The notes: a model not told the origin generated them from the sequence alone. Counted from the first letter of the stretch, positions 44,904 through 54,344 are shown. The stretch: 64,000 nucleotides of DNA from Psychrobacillus sp. OK028 (GCF_900103605.1 NZ_FNHY01000001.1:310001-374000); one strand, 5' to 3'. Program-made: numbers and translations.

Positions 44904-46112
44904 ATGAAAAAACATTTTAGTGTAATAGCTTCCGTATCAATTGCAATGACTATATTGCTGCCAATTACAAGTAATGCAGAAACACCCTTGTTTTCAAAGG
45001 ATTTTGCAACAAAAGAATATAGTTTTAAGTCAATAGATGAAAAAGTCGTATCATCTTCTAAATTATTCGTATTTGATTCTGGATTAACGTTCGAATATCC
45101 GGATGCAGTAAGAGGTGTCTATGTAACGGGACATTCTGCTGGTGGGGGACGTTTTAATGACTTATTGAAACTGATGGATACAACGGATCTCAATGCAATG
45201 GTTATCGATATAAAAGATGATTTTGGAAATCTGACTTACATCCCTGCAGAAGATTCTCCATTAACCAAATATAATATTGGGAAGCCATACATAAAAGATA
45301 CGCAAAAAATGTTAAAGACAATGGAGGAAAAACAAATCTATCCTATAGCACGCATCGTGATATTTAAAGACACGGAGCTTGCAGAGAGAAAGCCAGAATG
45401 GTCCTTTGTAGAAGGTACATCGGTTTGGAAAAATGGACGGGGTGAAGCATTCGTCAATCCATTTATGCAAGAGGTATGGGATTATAATGTAGAAATTGCT
45501 ATAGAGGCTGCGAAGATGGGCTTTAAAGAAATTCAATTTGACTATGTTCGTTTTCCTGAAGGATTTGAAAAAAGAGAAAACAGTTTAAAATACTCCATGG
45601 GTACATATGAAACTTCAGAGCAAGACTTTGTTCAACGCAGAGTTTCAGCAGTTACGGATTTTGTTGCTTATGCACGGGAAAAGCTTAAACCATATGGTGC
45701 CCAACTATCGGTAGATATCTTTGGGTATTCCGCTACATTACCTGAAGCACCTGGAATCGGACAAAATTTTAATAAAATATCTCAAAACGTGGATGTTATT
45801 TCTTCCATGATCTACCCAAGTCACTGGACTTCTTACTTTGGCATCGCTAAACCAGATTTAGAGCCATATAGATTGGTACAGGAATACGCAAAAGTGGAAA
45901 ATGCTAAACTAGCAGAGCTTGAAGATCCACCAGTATCTAGACCATGGTTACAAGATTTTACGGCTTCTTATCTAGGGGCAGGAAATTATCAAACATATGG
46001 TAAAGCTGAAGTGGAAGCGCAAATTAAGGCTTTAAAAGAAGCAGGTATAAATGAATACTTATTATGGAACGCTGGAAATAAATATTCAAAAGGCGTGGAT
46101 TATACTCCTTAA
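44904..46112 (+). CDS. Secreted putative glycoside hydrolase (DUF4015)
   Basis: 402 residues with a signal peptide (cleavage probably after SNAET, about residue 25) and a DUF4015 TIM-barrel-like domain. Landmarks are RGVYVTGHSAG, AMVIDIKDDFGNLTY, the EIQFDYVRFPEGF segment with candidate acidic active-site residues, SVDIFGYSA, and SSMIYPSHW. Members of this family are thought to be polysaccharide hydrolases or deacetylase-associated proteins; no activity is proven for this one. The ATG after aaaggaaaggaa is chosen. Monocistronic with its own terminator. Confidence 0.75.
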   Translation: MKKHFSVIASVSIAMTILLPITSNAETPLFSKDFATKEYSFKSIDEKVVSSSKLFVFDSGLTFEYPDAVRGVYVTGHSAGGGRFNDLLKLMDTTDLNAMVIDIKDDFGNLTYIPAEDSPLTKYNIGKPYIKDTQKMLKTMEEKQIYPIARIVIFKDTELAERKPEWSFVEGTSVWKNGRGEAFVNPFMQEVWDYNVEIAIEAAKMGFKEIQFDYVRFPEGFEKRENSLKYSMGTYETSEQDFVQRRVSAVTDFVAYAREKLKPYGAQLSVDIFGYSATLPEAPGIGQNFNKISQNVDVISSMIYPSHWTSYFGIAKPDLEPYRLVQEYAKVENAKLAELEDPPVSRPWLQDFTASYLGAGNYQTYGKAEVEAQIKALKEAGINEYLLWNAGNKYSKGVDYTP

Positions 46113-46147
46113 CCATATCTTAATAATTTAAGGAAACGTAAAGAATG

Positions 46148-46183
46148 AAAAAGTAGGATGAAATTTTATCCTACTTTTTTTCT
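46148..46183 (+). terminator. Terminator after the DUF4015 gene
   Basis: aaaaagtaggat / atcctacttttt with a T-rich tail. The rest of the 46113-46523 spacer is very AT-rich and holds the spx promoter region. Confidence 0.88.
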
Positions 46184-46415
46184 TTTTTTGAAACCTTTTT
46201 ACATTAAAAACGTATTATTAGTATAACAGCTATTTTCATTAAGTATTACTAATTGATAATATGATTTTTTTATTCGGTAGATGTTTAAGATCATTAAATG
46301 ATGGGTATTAATTAATATGTATATAACTTATCTTTAGTAAATTTAAGGATTCCTTCATAAGTAACACGAAATTGTGACATTAATTTTTGGAAGGTAAAAT
46401 TTCCTTAAAAACATA

Positions 46416-46444
46416 TTTAAAATCAAATAAAAGTAGTGTATACT
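46416..46444 (+). promoter_or_regulatory. Probable spx promoter
   Basis: TTTAAA, 17-bp spacer, TATACT, about 80 bp before the start codon. spx genes usually have several promoters, so others may exist in this 340-bp AT-rich leader. Confidence 0.45.
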
Positions 46445-46523
46445 GATAAAGTACATTACTACATTAAATTAATTATAATCTACTTTATATAACACAGACA
46501 TTTGAAAGGAAGTGTTTTTTAAA

Positions 46524-46922
46524 ATGATCGTAACGTTATTCACATCACCTAGTTGTACTTCTTGTAGAAAAGCGAAAGCTTGGTTAGAAGAACATGAGAT
46601 AGCATACAAAGAACGTAATATTTTTTCCGAACCACTTAGTATAAGTGAAATAAAAGAAATTCTACGAATGACAGAAGACGGAACAGATGAAATTATTTCA
46701 ACTCGTTCAAAAATATTCCAAAAATTAAACGTGGATTTAGAAAGTCTTCCGTTACAACGACTATATGAATTAATCCAAGAACATCCTGGATTATTACGCA
46801 GACCAATTATTTTAGACGAAAAACGTTTGCAAGTTGGTTACAATGAAGATGAAATTCGTAGGTTCTTACCTAGAAAAGTACGTGCTTATCAACTTCTTGA
46901 AGCACAACGTCTAGTTAACTAG
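46524..46922 (+). CDS. spx: Spx, redox-sensing transcriptional regulator
   Basis: 132-residue ArsC-family protein that binds the RNA polymerase alpha C-terminal domain and switches on thiol-stress genes. The redox switch CTSC (Cys11, Cys14) is intact; [17 protein letters not shown] and [28 protein letters not shown] are characteristic. Spx is kept low by ClpXP with the adaptor SpxH, whose gene is about 5 kb away. The ATG after ggaagtg is used, not the in-frame codon 12 bp upstream inside the ribosome-site region. Confidence 0.96.
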   Translation: MIVTLFTSPSCTSCRKAKAWLEEHEIAYKERNIFSEPLSISEIKEILRMTEDGTDEIISTRSKIFQKLNVDLESLPLQRLYELIQEHPGLLRRPIILDEKRLQVGYNEDEIRRFLPRKVRAYQLLEAQRLVN

Positions 46923-46930
46923 GATTATAC

Positions 46931-46980
46931 TAAGCTAATTATTTTTCAAAGCACCTTTGAAAAATAATTGGCTTTTCTTT
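46931..46980 (+). terminator. Terminator after spx
   Basis: taattatttttcaaag / ctttgaaaaataatt, loop cac, then gcttttcttttt. Confidence 0.88.
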
Positions 46981-47145
46981 TTCTCTTCTACTTGCAATCG
47001 GAGGTAAAATTTTCTACAATGCATATAGTTTAATTAATAATTTTAAAAGTGAAGCAGGAATCCTTTTCTTTTTTTCACAAACGACATACAATAGTAATAG
47101 ACACTACACATTTGAGACGGTAAGAAGCGGGAGGAGATGTGTTAA

Positions 47146-47814
47146 ATGGATATCGAGCGTATCAATGATAACACTTTCAAAGTATACATTTCATACATCG
47201 ACATTGAAGAAAGAGGCTTCAGCCGAGATGAAATCTGGTTCAATAAGGATAAGAGCGAGCAGCTTTTTTGGGAAATGATGGATGAGGTTCATGATGATGA
47301 TCATTTTGAAGAATTAGATGGTCCTTTATGGATTCAAGTTCATGCGATGGAAAAAGGTTTGGAAGTGATTGTTACAAGAACGGAAATAACAAAACAAGAT
47401 GAGCGTTTAGGTAATAATTCGGATGTAGATGATATATCGAGTAAAATATTTAAAAATGGGGTATCAAGTTCAATCGGCCCACATGAGTTTGATGACTTTT
47501 CAAGTTATATGGAGGAATTAGAGGATATTCCTACGGATTATACATTTGTTTTTGAGAGCTTCGACGATGTAATTGGTCTTGCGAAAAAGTTAGATGAAGG
47601 AGATCTACAGACCTCTTTATATTTTTATGAAGAGAAGTACTATTTGCATATTGTTTTTGATTTTGATATTACGGAGTTCGAATCAGTGCTTAATACTTTA
47701 AGTATTGTTTCAGAGTTTGCCAATAGTTCAAAGACAACTATTCATATGATTGAAGAATATGGGAAACAGATAATTGCCGATGCTGTGCTAGATGAGTTAA
47801 ATAAACATTTTTAA
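47146..47814 (+). CDS. mecA: MecA, ClpC adaptor protein
   Basis: 222-residue adaptor that delivers ComK, ComS and other clients to ClpCP. The N-terminal substrate-binding domain (MDIERINDNTFKVYISYIDIEERGFSRDEIWF) and C-terminal ClpC-binding domain (from about residue 125, YTFVFESFDDVIGLAKKL) are joined by a variable linker. The order spx-mecA-coiA-pepF is conserved among Bacillales. Ribosome site gggaggagatg. Ends in a terminator. Confidence 0.95.
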   Translation: MDIERINDNTFKVYISYIDIEERGFSRDEIWFNKDKSEQLFWEMMDEVHDDDHFEELDGPLWIQVHAMEKGLEVIVTRTEITKQDERLGNNSDVDDISSKIFKNGVSSSIGPHEFDDFSSYMEELEDIPTDYTFVFESFDDVIGLAKKLDEGDLQTSLYFYEEKYYLHIVFDFDITEFESVLNTLSIVSEFANSSKTTIHMIEEYGKQIIADAVLDELNKHF

Positions 47815-47840
47815 AACCTTCTACTTTTAGAAGGTTTTTT
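47813..47840 (+). terminator. Terminator after mecA
   Basis: aaaaccttcta / tagaaggtttt with a short loop and T run; begins at the stop codon. Confidence 0.88.
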
Positions 47841-47910
47841 TAATGATTAAAAGTTATAATAGTGTACCGTGAACAATTGGTACAAAGCATTTGTAAGAAT
47901 TAATAATCCT

Positions 47911-47968
47911 CTGGTTTACCTTACAGGTGGACGCTTTCTGCAAGCATTGCCTAGGTCCCCTCGCTCGG
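47911..47968 (+). repeat. Remnant of dispersed repeat unit A
   Basis: aataatcctctggtttacct and tacaggtggacgctttctg match the left end of unit A (compare 17655 and 59135); after tcgctcgg the similarity stops. A truncated copy in the mecA-coiA spacer. Confidence 0.6.
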
Positions 47969-48038
47969 AAAACATATGCACCTGCATGCTTGCATTATTG
48001 ACTGAAAATTTGTATATTAATAGCAAGAGGTGATACAA

Positions 48039-49181
48039 ATTCTAACAGCCGTAACAGCAAATGGAGAACTTATCATAGCTGCACAGCATCCACGGACCTA
48101 TTTAGACAAAATGAAATCCACCCACATCTTCTCCTGCATACAATGCAATGAACAAGTAATATTAAAAAACGGTATGATAAAAACCCCACATTTTGCGCAT
48201 ACTCGTAATGCTTCTTGTACACAAGCTTTTTCAGAAGGAGAAAGTGAGGATCATCTAAACGGCAAACTACATTTATTTGAATTGTTACAAAAGCATGACC
48301 GATCCGTCCAACTTGAAGCCTATCTTCCTTCGCTTCTACAAAGACCTGATTTATATATTCAAAGCGAACCCTATCCCATTGCAATAGAGTTTCAATGTAG
48401 TCAAATATCAGTAACCGCAATTCAGCAGCGAACAGCAGGCTATATATCCAAGAATATTAATCCAATTTGGATACTACGAACACCAAAAATTTCTGATTTC
48501 CCTTTTCAAGGAATCGGAACTATGCAGCTCTCCGCTTTTAGACAACAGTTTTTTTATACAACTCCAAATGGTCAAATAATACTCACGTATTGCCCCCAAT
48601 CTAAATATTTTCATTATATTTCACACCCCATGCATATTAAGGCAAATAATTATATTGTTAAAATAAAAAAGCTTTCTTTAGAAAACCAGACCTGGCCATT
48701 TGCTATTATAAAAAAGAACTCGTGGGAGGATTTTCAAAAGTATTTCACTCTATATAAGCATCAACGATACAAACATTTGGACAATCTATACTTTTTTAAT
48801 AGAAAAGGAATTCAATCTACGTTTCTAAAAATATGTTATAGATGGAGAGTCCCTCCTAAACAAATTCCATTCTTTATAGGCATTCCGACAATGAACGCTT
48901 CTATTTTCTCCATCCATGCTGCCGAGTGGCAAATACAGTTTATCGACTATTTACAAAAACTCGCACTTACTATACCTCAAGCAAATTACCAACACTGCGA
49001 ATCATTCCTGAATTATAGAAACTTAGCTACCAGTCTATCAGAAGAACATATAAAGGCAGTCGAATCCTATCTTATTCTATTGCAGTACTGTTTAATTTCA
49101 TCCAGTGAAGTTATATATGAGAGTAAAATAGACTACACAATGATGATACGTATGTTATACAATGAATTTCTTGCAAATTGA
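48039..49181 (+). CDS. coiA: CoiA, competence protein with an atypical start codon
   Basis: About 380 residues. CoiA is needed for recombination of incoming DNA in competent cells. The N-terminal CxxC ... HFAH zinc-like region (CIQCNEQVILKNG then HFAH) is followed by a restriction-endonuclease-like core with EAYLPSLLQRPDLYI and IAIEFQCSQIS, the D...E-Q nuclease layout. No ATG precedes it: SD aagaggtgat is followed 6 bp later by ATT (48039), giving a protein beginning M-LTAVTANG. A GTG in frame at 48030 lies inside that ribosome site. The frame is otherwise open and intact. AT-rich with more Ile, Lys and Tyr than its neighbours. Confidence 0.85.
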   Translation: MLTAVTANGELIIAAQHPRTYLDKMKSTHIFSCIQCNEQVILKNGMIKTPHFAHTRNASCTQAFSEGESEDHLNGKLHLFELLQKHDRSVQLEAYLPSLLQRPDLYIQSEPYPIAIEFQCSQISVTAIQQRTAGYISKNINPIWILRTPKISDFPFQGIGTMQLSAFRQQFFYTTPNGQIILTYCPQSKYFHYISHPMHIKANNYIVKIKKLSLENQTWPFAIIKKNSWEDFQKYFTLYKHQRYKHLDNLYFFNRKGIQSTFLKICYRWRVPPKQIPFFIGIPTMNASIFSIHAAEWQIQFIDYLQKLALTIPQANYQHCESFLNYRNLATSLSEEHIKAVESYLILLQYCLISSSEVIYESKIDYTMMIRMLYNEFLAN

Positions 49182-49243
49182 TTAGAAAATTGAGAAAATA
49201 GGAAGTGATTCGAAATTCGAAACAATATAAGGGGGAACTTAGT

Positions 49244-51064
49244 TTGACGGCAGATACAAAAAACAAAATTTTGACTCGTGAAGAAGTAGCAGAAAACCTA
49301 ACATGGAAATTAGAAGATATTTTCGCTACTAATGATGAATGGGAGAAAGAGTATCAAGAGGTTTCTACTTTATCAGAGAAGGCTTCTTCATATCAAGGAA
49401 CAATTAGCAACGGAGCACATGCATTACTCGATGTGTTAACATACCGTGATGAAATTACGTCAAGATTACGTAAACTGTACACATTTGCACATATGCGTAC
49501 AGACCAAGATACAGCTAATAGCACATACCAGGCGATGGATAGTCGCATTAAATCTCTATATGTGAAAGTTTCTACAGAGCTATCCTTTTTAGTTCCAGAG
49601 ATTCTTTCAGTGGATGAGAGTGTTCTTGCCGATTATTTAGCTGAAAATAAAAATTTACAAGTATACAGACAATTACTTGAGGAAATTAACAAAGAACGAC
49701 CACATGTTCTTCCAAAAGAACAGGAAGCATTATTAGCACAATTCTCAGAAGTTGCTGGAGCTTCATCCGATACTTTTGGAAAATTAAATAATGCAGATTT
49801 AGAATTTCCAACTATAAAGGATGAAGATGGTAATGATGTGCAACTAACACATGGCAGATTTTCACGTTTCTTAGAAAGTGAGGACCCTCGTGTACGTGAG
49901 GAAGCATTTAAAGCAATGTATGATACTTATGGTAAATTCCGTAATACATTTGCGTCAACATTAACAGGGAATATTAAAGGAGACAATATCAACGCGAAAA
50001 TTCGAAACTACGGGTCGGCGCGTGAAGCTGCAATGTCTAACAATCATATTCCAGAAAGCGTATATGACAACTTAGTAAATACGATTAATAAAAATGTTCA
50101 TTTGCTTCATCGATATGTAGGGTTACGTAAAAAAGTACTTGGTCTAGATGAATTGCATATGTGGGATCTTTATACACCGTTAGTGAAAGAACTGAATATG
50201 GAATACACGTATGAAGAGGCTTGTGATGCGATGATTAAGAGCTTTGAACCATTAGGTGAAGAGTACGTTTCAATCGTAAAGAAGGGGCTTGAAAGTCGTT
50301 GGGTGGATGTAGTAGAAACGAAGGGCAAACGGTCTGGGGCATATTCTTCAGGAACATACGGTACGAATCCATATATTTTGATGAACTGGCAAAATAATGT
50401 AAATAATCTTTTTACGCTTGCACATGAATTTGGGCATAGTATTCATAGTTATTATACTAGAGCAAACCAACCTTATGTTTACGGTGATTATTCGATATTT
50501 GTGGCAGAAGTAGCTTCAACTTGCAACGAGGCATTATTGAACGATTACTTACTGAGAACAATTGACGATCCTAAGAAACGTATTTACTTATTAAATCACT
50601 GGTTAGAAGGTTTCCGGGGAACTGTTTTCCGTCAAACGATGTTTGCAGAGTTTGAACATATTATTCACCAGTTAGATCAAAATGGGGAGGCACTAACTGC
50701 TGATAAGCTAACAGAGGAATATTATAAGTTAAATCAAAAATACTTTGGTGATGAAATTGTAATAGATGAGCAAATTGGTTTAGAATGGGCAAGAATTCCT
50801 CATTTCTATTACAACTATTATGTATATCAGTATGCAACCGGGCTGAGCGCAGCTACCGCACTTAGCAATCAAATTCTATCTGAAGGAAAGCCGGCTGTAG
50901 ATCGTTATATTAATGAGTTCCTAAAAGCAGGCAGTTCAGATTACCCAATTGAAGTATTGAAAAAAGCAGGGGTAGATATGAATACAGCTGCTCCTATTGA
51001 AGAAGCATGTCGTGTATTCGAAGAAAAATTAAATGAATTAGAACAACTACTTTTATGGGAATAA
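49244..51064 (+). CDS. pepF: Oligoendopeptidase F
   Basis: 606-residue M3 metallopeptidase that cleaves short peptides in the cytosol. The zinc motif is LAHEFGHSIHSYY (HEFGH), with a downstream Glu in FVAEVASTCNEALL. The N-terminal half is helical. The TTG start follows aagggggaac; an in-frame codon 39 bp upstream has a weaker site inside the spacer. In B. subtilis overproduced YjbG affects sporulation initiation. Its function fits the peptide importers nearby. Confidence 0.95.
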   Translation: MTADTKNKILTREEVAENLTWKLEDIFATNDEWEKEYQEVSTLSEKASSYQGTISNGAHALLDVLTYRDEITSRLRKLYTFAHMRTDQDTANSTYQAMDSRIKSLYVKVSTELSFLVPEILSVDESVLADYLAENKNLQVYRQLLEEINKERPHVLPKEQEALLAQFSEVAGASSDTFGKLNNADLEFPTIKDEDGNDVQLTHGRFSRFLESEDPRVREEAFKAMYDTYGKFRNTFASTLTGNIKGDNINAKIRNYGSAREAAMSNNHIPESVYDNLVNTINKNVHLLHRYVGLRKKVLGLDELHMWDLYTPLVKELNMEYTYEEACDAMIKSFEPLGEEYVSIVKKGLESRWVDVVETKGKRSGAYSSGTYGTNPYILMNWQNNVNNLFTLAHEFGHSIHSYYTRANQPYVYGDYSIFVAEVASTCNEALLNDYLLRTIDDPKKRIYLLNHWLEGFRGTVFRQTMFAEFEHIIHQLDQNGEALTADKLTEEYYKLNQKYFGDEIVIDEQIGLEWARIPHFYYNYYVYQYATGLSAATALSNQILSEGKPAVDRYINEFLKAGSSDYPIEVLKKAGVDMNTAAPIEEACRVFEEKLNELEQLLLWE

Positions 51065-51066
51065 CT

Positions 51067-51096
51067 AAAAGCCTGGCATTTCGCCAGGCTTTTTTA
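51067..51096 (+). terminator. Terminator after pepF
   Basis: aaaagcctggc / gccaggctttt, loop atttc, T run. Confidence 0.92.
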
Positions 51097-51275
51097 TTCC
51101 AAGTAATAACAGTTAAAGGTAGGACGTCCAATGATGTATGACGAATTTGTGAAAAGCGAAGTGAATATATTGTATTTTATAAAATGACGTGTTAAAGTAA
51201 GAGTGTGAAATAAATCACAAGATAACATACACCCCTTTGTTTGAACGTGAACATTTCTCCCATCCCCTTTGTAAA

Positions 51276-51322
51276 TGAAAATGCCCTTTCCTCGGTAGGA
51301 GGAAAAGGGCATTTTCTTTTTT
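51276..51322 (+). terminator. Strong terminator without an assigned gene
   Basis: gaaaatgccctttcctc pairs with ggaggaaaagggcattttc, then T7. No coding gene ends before it on the plus strand; pepF is already closed at 51096. It may end a small RNA from about 51190, which has two copies of cccctttg. Confidence 0.8.
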
Positions 51323-51387
51323 TGAAAGATAAGAAAAATATCCCTGGAACACTGAGTTCAAGCTATTTGTAGAATAAACAATCCTCT

Positions 51388-51515
51388 GATTTCCATTACA
51401 GCGCATTTTCATGTTTCTAAGCTATCCCAACAGTGCAGAAACTGGTGGACGCTCCTAATTGTTTCCTCAACTTGCTCGCTTGAAAACAGATACTCCTGCG
51501 GTTACTCATCGACAA
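51388..51515 (+). repeat. Interrupted remnant of dispersed repeat unit A
   Basis: tgatttccattacag is followed by about 45 unrelated bases and then by gtggacgctcct, that is, unit A with an insert directly after its opening box, the same place as the hairpin in the copy at 23335. The right part is diverged. Confidence 0.55.
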
Positions 51516-51526
51516 TGTCTTCGCTT

Positions 51527-51571
51527 AACAAAAATAGCAGCCTATCTTTTTATAAGATAGACTGCTATTTC
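51527..51571 (-). terminator. Terminator of the yjbI-spxH operon
   Basis: On the minus strand aaatagcag-tctatctta pairs with aagatagg-ctgctattt, followed by ttgtt. Abuts the spxH stop codon. Confidence 0.85.
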
Positions 51572-51572
51572 T

Positions 51573-52388
51573 TTATTTTAACCGCCATAACACGGTGTTT
51601 GGTAAGACAAGTCTTTCAACCTTTTGCAATAATAGTAGTTTTTTAAGCTCACGTTCGGCTAATTGATTGGAAATATTATAATAGCTGGCAATTTCATTTG
51701 TAGTTAAAGAATAGAAACGATCAAAAAGTTTTTCCAGTAAAGGAGGCTCTTGAACTTCTGGTTTTTCATAAAGCATTTCTTGTAAAATCTGTACATATAT
51801 CTCGTAAGGATAATTTCCAGCTATTTTTATACCTTCATCTTCAATATTTTCATTAAAGAATACAACACTTGGAAAAGTATCTACTTCCATTTCACAAGTA
51901 ATGGACAGGTCGCTTTGGAAGGATCTTGCACATTCATTGGAAAGAAAGTCACGAGTAAATTCATCTACATCAAGTTTAACTTCATCTGCTATCTCCTGTA
52001 AAACGGAAAAGGATGTGACTTTTTTAGTTTTCAAAAACAAGTATTCTTGTATTTTTATTAGAAATCGTAGAGCAGCTTTTTTTCCTTGAAATTCAGCAGC
52101 TTTCACAGCGATAGAAGGAAAAACCGAATGCTCTATTTTGGAAACATTGAATGCACCATTACTCAATTTGGCATTTGGAAAATTACAAACTGCATTTAAA
52201 TTATTCAATTGAGTACTTAATACTGTTCGTACAGTAAAATACTGTCCGTACTCAACTTGCAATTTCCGTAGGGTAGGTTGCATATCCCAACAAGTTGGAC
52301 AAAGTGGGTCCAAAAACACATACATTTCAAGCGGCTTGTTTACTAAAGGGGATGTGAACGTCTCAGACGGAATTTGTATTCTTGACAC
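51573..52388 (-). CDS. spxH: SpxH (YjbH), ClpXP adaptor for Spx
   Basis: 271-residue DsbA-like thioredoxin-fold adaptor that speeds Spx degradation by ClpXP. The N-terminal part has CPTC (Cys30, Cys33) in FLDPLCPTCWDM; the C-terminal part is a helical winged-type region ending LVLPNTVLWRL. The GTG start shares one base with the yjbI stop, so the two genes are cotranslated. In B. subtilis yjbI and yjbH form the same pair. Confidence 0.92.
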   Translation of the reverse strand: MSRIQIPSETFTSPLVNKPLEMYVFLDPLCPTCWDMQPTLRKLQVEYGQYFTVRTVLSTQLNNLNAVCNFPNAKLSNGAFNVSKIEHSVFPSIAVKAAEFQGKKAALRFLIKIQEYLFLKTKKVTSFSVLQEIADEVKLDVDEFTRDFLSNECARSFQSDLSITCEMEVDTFPSVVFFNENIEDEGIKIAGNYPYEIYVQILQEMLYEKPEVQEPPLLEKLFDRFYSLTTNEIASYYNISNQLAERELKKLLLLQKVERLVLPNTVLWRLK

Positions 52389-52783
52389 TATTCTTCCTCC
52401 TCATGACTCATTTGATTGACCATGTGGTTTGCTGTAAGCTCTAAACGTCTATAGAATGTATCACGAAACTTGCCTTCTAATCCTACCTTATCCATTGCAT
52501 CTCTCATGCAGGAAAGCCAAGCTTGTGCTCGTTCAGGTGTAATAGGAAAAGGATTGTGACGCATTTTCATCATCGGATGCCCGTGTTCTTCTGTATATAA
52601 ATTAGGTCCACCTAAATATTGAGTGAGAAATTGTTTTTGTTTTCTAGCTGTTTCCGATAAATCATTTGGAAAAATCGGTATAAGAAGTGGATGCTTTGCG
52701 ACATTGCCATAAAATGTATCGACAAGCAGATGTAATTTCTCTGCTCCAATTTCATCGTAAGGAAGTATTGGCTGCTGTGTCAT
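52388..52783 (-). CDS. yjbI: Truncated haemoglobin, group II (YjbI)
   Basis: 131-residue haem protein with the short two-over-two globin fold. The proximal histidine is in EEHGHPMMKMRHNPFPIT; the C-terminal MVNQMSHEEEE is hydrophilic. In B. subtilis YjbI affects matrix protein TasA/BslA oxidation and peroxide handling; here it precedes spxH in the same operon, which again links it to redox stress. ATG start after aaggggtaaagaaa. Confidence 0.92.
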   Translation of the reverse strand: MTQQPILPYDEIGAEKLHLLVDTFYGNVAKHPLLIPIFPNDLSETARKQKQFLTQYLGGPNLYTEEHGHPMMKMRHNPFPITPERAQAWLSCMRDAMDKVGLEGKFRDTFYRRLELTANHMVNQMSHEEEE

Positions 52784-52970
52784 TTTCTTTACCCCTTTGC
52801 TCTAGGACTATACTTATTCTATCAACGAAATCCAAATATCTCAAACAATTAGATTATCTCATAGTAGTGACTAGGTAGTTTTATAGCCCTACCGCGTTCA
52901 CAGATCTTAATAAAACTCGTAATTCTAAGCACTTTTTAACTATTGCATGAGCATTTTATAGCATTCAAAA

Positions 52971-53005
52971 TAAAAAACAACCTATTAATATTAATAGATT
53001 GTCCG
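52971..53005 (-). terminator. Terminator after cwlQ
   Basis: On the minus strand caatctatta / taataggttg with loop atat and a T run. Confidence 0.8.
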
Positions 53006-53013
53006 TGCTTTAG

Positions 53014-53667
53014 TTATGCATGAAAGTAATTCATCACTTTTTTTACGTAATTTTGTGTTTCTTTATATGGTGGTATACCATCATATTTTTTTACTGCTCC
53101 AGGACCTGCGTTATATGCGGCTAGCGCTGTTTCCATATTCCCATCAAATTTAGAAAGCATTTGACTTATATATTTTGCTCCACCCATTATATTTTGTTCT
53201 GGATCTAATGTATTTGTAACACCTAGATACTTAGCTGTACCTGGCATTAATTGCATTAAGCCTGAAGCACCAGCAGAACTAGTAGCTAAAGGGTTAAAAT
53301 TAGATTCTTGTTTGATAATGGATGAAATAAGCTTTTCAGGAATATTGTACGTTGCAGCGGCCTTCTTGATGATTTCATCAAAATCAGTTCCATATTTTGT
53401 AGTAGTGGATAATTTAGTAGAAATGGCTTCTCTTAAGCTACTCTGCTCTAAGTGTAAATTAGATGGAACAAATACAGAGGAGGTACCACTATATAATAAA
53501 GAAGATAAATTTTCAGTCTGAGAATCGCCAGTACTTGCCTGTAAAACTTGTCCTAACATTTCAGAAAACATGGAAGAAGTAGAAGAGCTGTTTTGAGCAC
53601 TTTGTACACTTCCTAGTGACTGCATTGCATCTATCTCCATTAAAACTTTTAGGGATTGAATATCCAA
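53014..53667 (-). CDS. cwlQ: Lytic transglycosylase CwlQ (YjbJ)
   Basis: 217-residue peptidoglycan hydrolase. The C-terminal SLT domain (about 100-217) has the catalytic Glu in IIKQESNFNPLA, then GASGLMQLMPGTA and AALAAYNAGPGAVKKY. The N-terminal 90 residues are low complexity (Ser-rich) and no signal peptide is visible, as in B. subtilis YjbJ, which has both muramidase and transglycosylase activity. The TTG at 53667 has gaaagg 8 bp before it; a TTG three codons upstream touches the ribosome site. Follows yjbK closely, so cotranscribed. Confidence 0.85.
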   Translation of the reverse strand: MDIQSLKVLMEIDAMQSLGSVQSAQNSSSTSSMFSEMLGQVLQASTGDSQTENLSSLLYSGTSSVFVPSNLHLEQSSLREAISTKLSTTTKYGTDFDEIIKKAAATYNIPEKLISSIIKQESNFNPLATSSAGASGLMQLMPGTAKYLGVTNTLDPEQNIMGGAKYISQMLSKFDGNMETALAAYNAGPGAVKKYDGIPPYKETQNYVKKVMNYFHA

Positions 53668-53672
53668 AGGGA

Positions 53673-54248
53673 TCAACCTTTCAACATAGCGTTATATTTC
53701 ACAAGGCGAGCAATTTTTTTATCTGTGTGTCTAATAGGAATACTATGTGAATCTAATAAATCACGAAACACTTTTTCCCCATATTTTACATCACTACTCT
53801 CATATTCTACCTCAAAATCCTCTGTTTGACCATAAATGGAATGATCCAAAAAAAGATTTCCGGTTTCATAAGGAATTTGTACACGATTAGTTTGTAGAGT
53901 ACCAATACATTTTAAAGGAGAAACAAGATTAAATTGCTCTAGAAAGGGAATAGAAGGAAAAATGGTTTCTTGGATAATGAGATCCTTCTCCTGGTCAGAT
54001 ATAGTTACCGTATTTTCTTCCATAACATGTTCTACTAAAGGACGTTTAAGTGTTAGTTCATTTTTGTCTTTTAAAATGCGTAAGCGAAAACCCATTCCCT
54101 TGTCCTTAAAAAAGTTATCTTCTGTATCAAAGTAATAATTTGTTTGAGAGTTGAAGTCCTCTTGGTCAACCTGAAAAAAGGAAACAAAAAGCTCGAACTC
54201 TTGCTTGGTTAATAAATTTTTAAATTCTATTTCTTTTTCGATTTGCAT
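53673..54248 (-). CDS. yjbK: CYTH domain protein (YjbK)
   Basis: 191-residue triphosphate tunnel metalloenzyme. The N-terminal EIEFKNLLT has the EXEXK motif; further acidic and basic tunnel residues are in FRLRILKDKNELTLKRP and FEVEYESSDV. Members hydrolyse inorganic triphosphate or bind nucleotide triphosphates; substrate here unknown. Beside sasB and nadK in many Bacillales, divergent from yjbL. Ribosome site ggaaagg. Confidence 0.87.
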   Translation of the reverse strand: MQIEKEIEFKNLLTKQEFELFVSFFQVDQEDFNSQTNYYFDTEDNFFKDKGMGFRLRILKDKNELTLKRPLVEHVMEENTVTISDQEKDLIIQETIFPSIPFLEQFNLVSPLKCIGTLQTNRVQIPYETGNLFLDHSIYGQTEDFEVEYESSDVKYGEKVFRDLLDSHSIPIRHTDKKIARLVKYNAMLKG

Positions 54249-54344
54249 AATACACGACCTTTCCTATAATTTCTATTATAGCGCTTTTCAACGAGTTTCA
54301 ATATGTTAAAATAGTGGAAGAATGGACAGAAAGGAACGATTATT

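Noticed and set aside
51094-51412. Minus-strand open frames 51094-51312 and 51215-51412
   Set aside because: They run through the terminator hairpins at 51067-51096 and 51276-51322, have no ribosome site and no family match.
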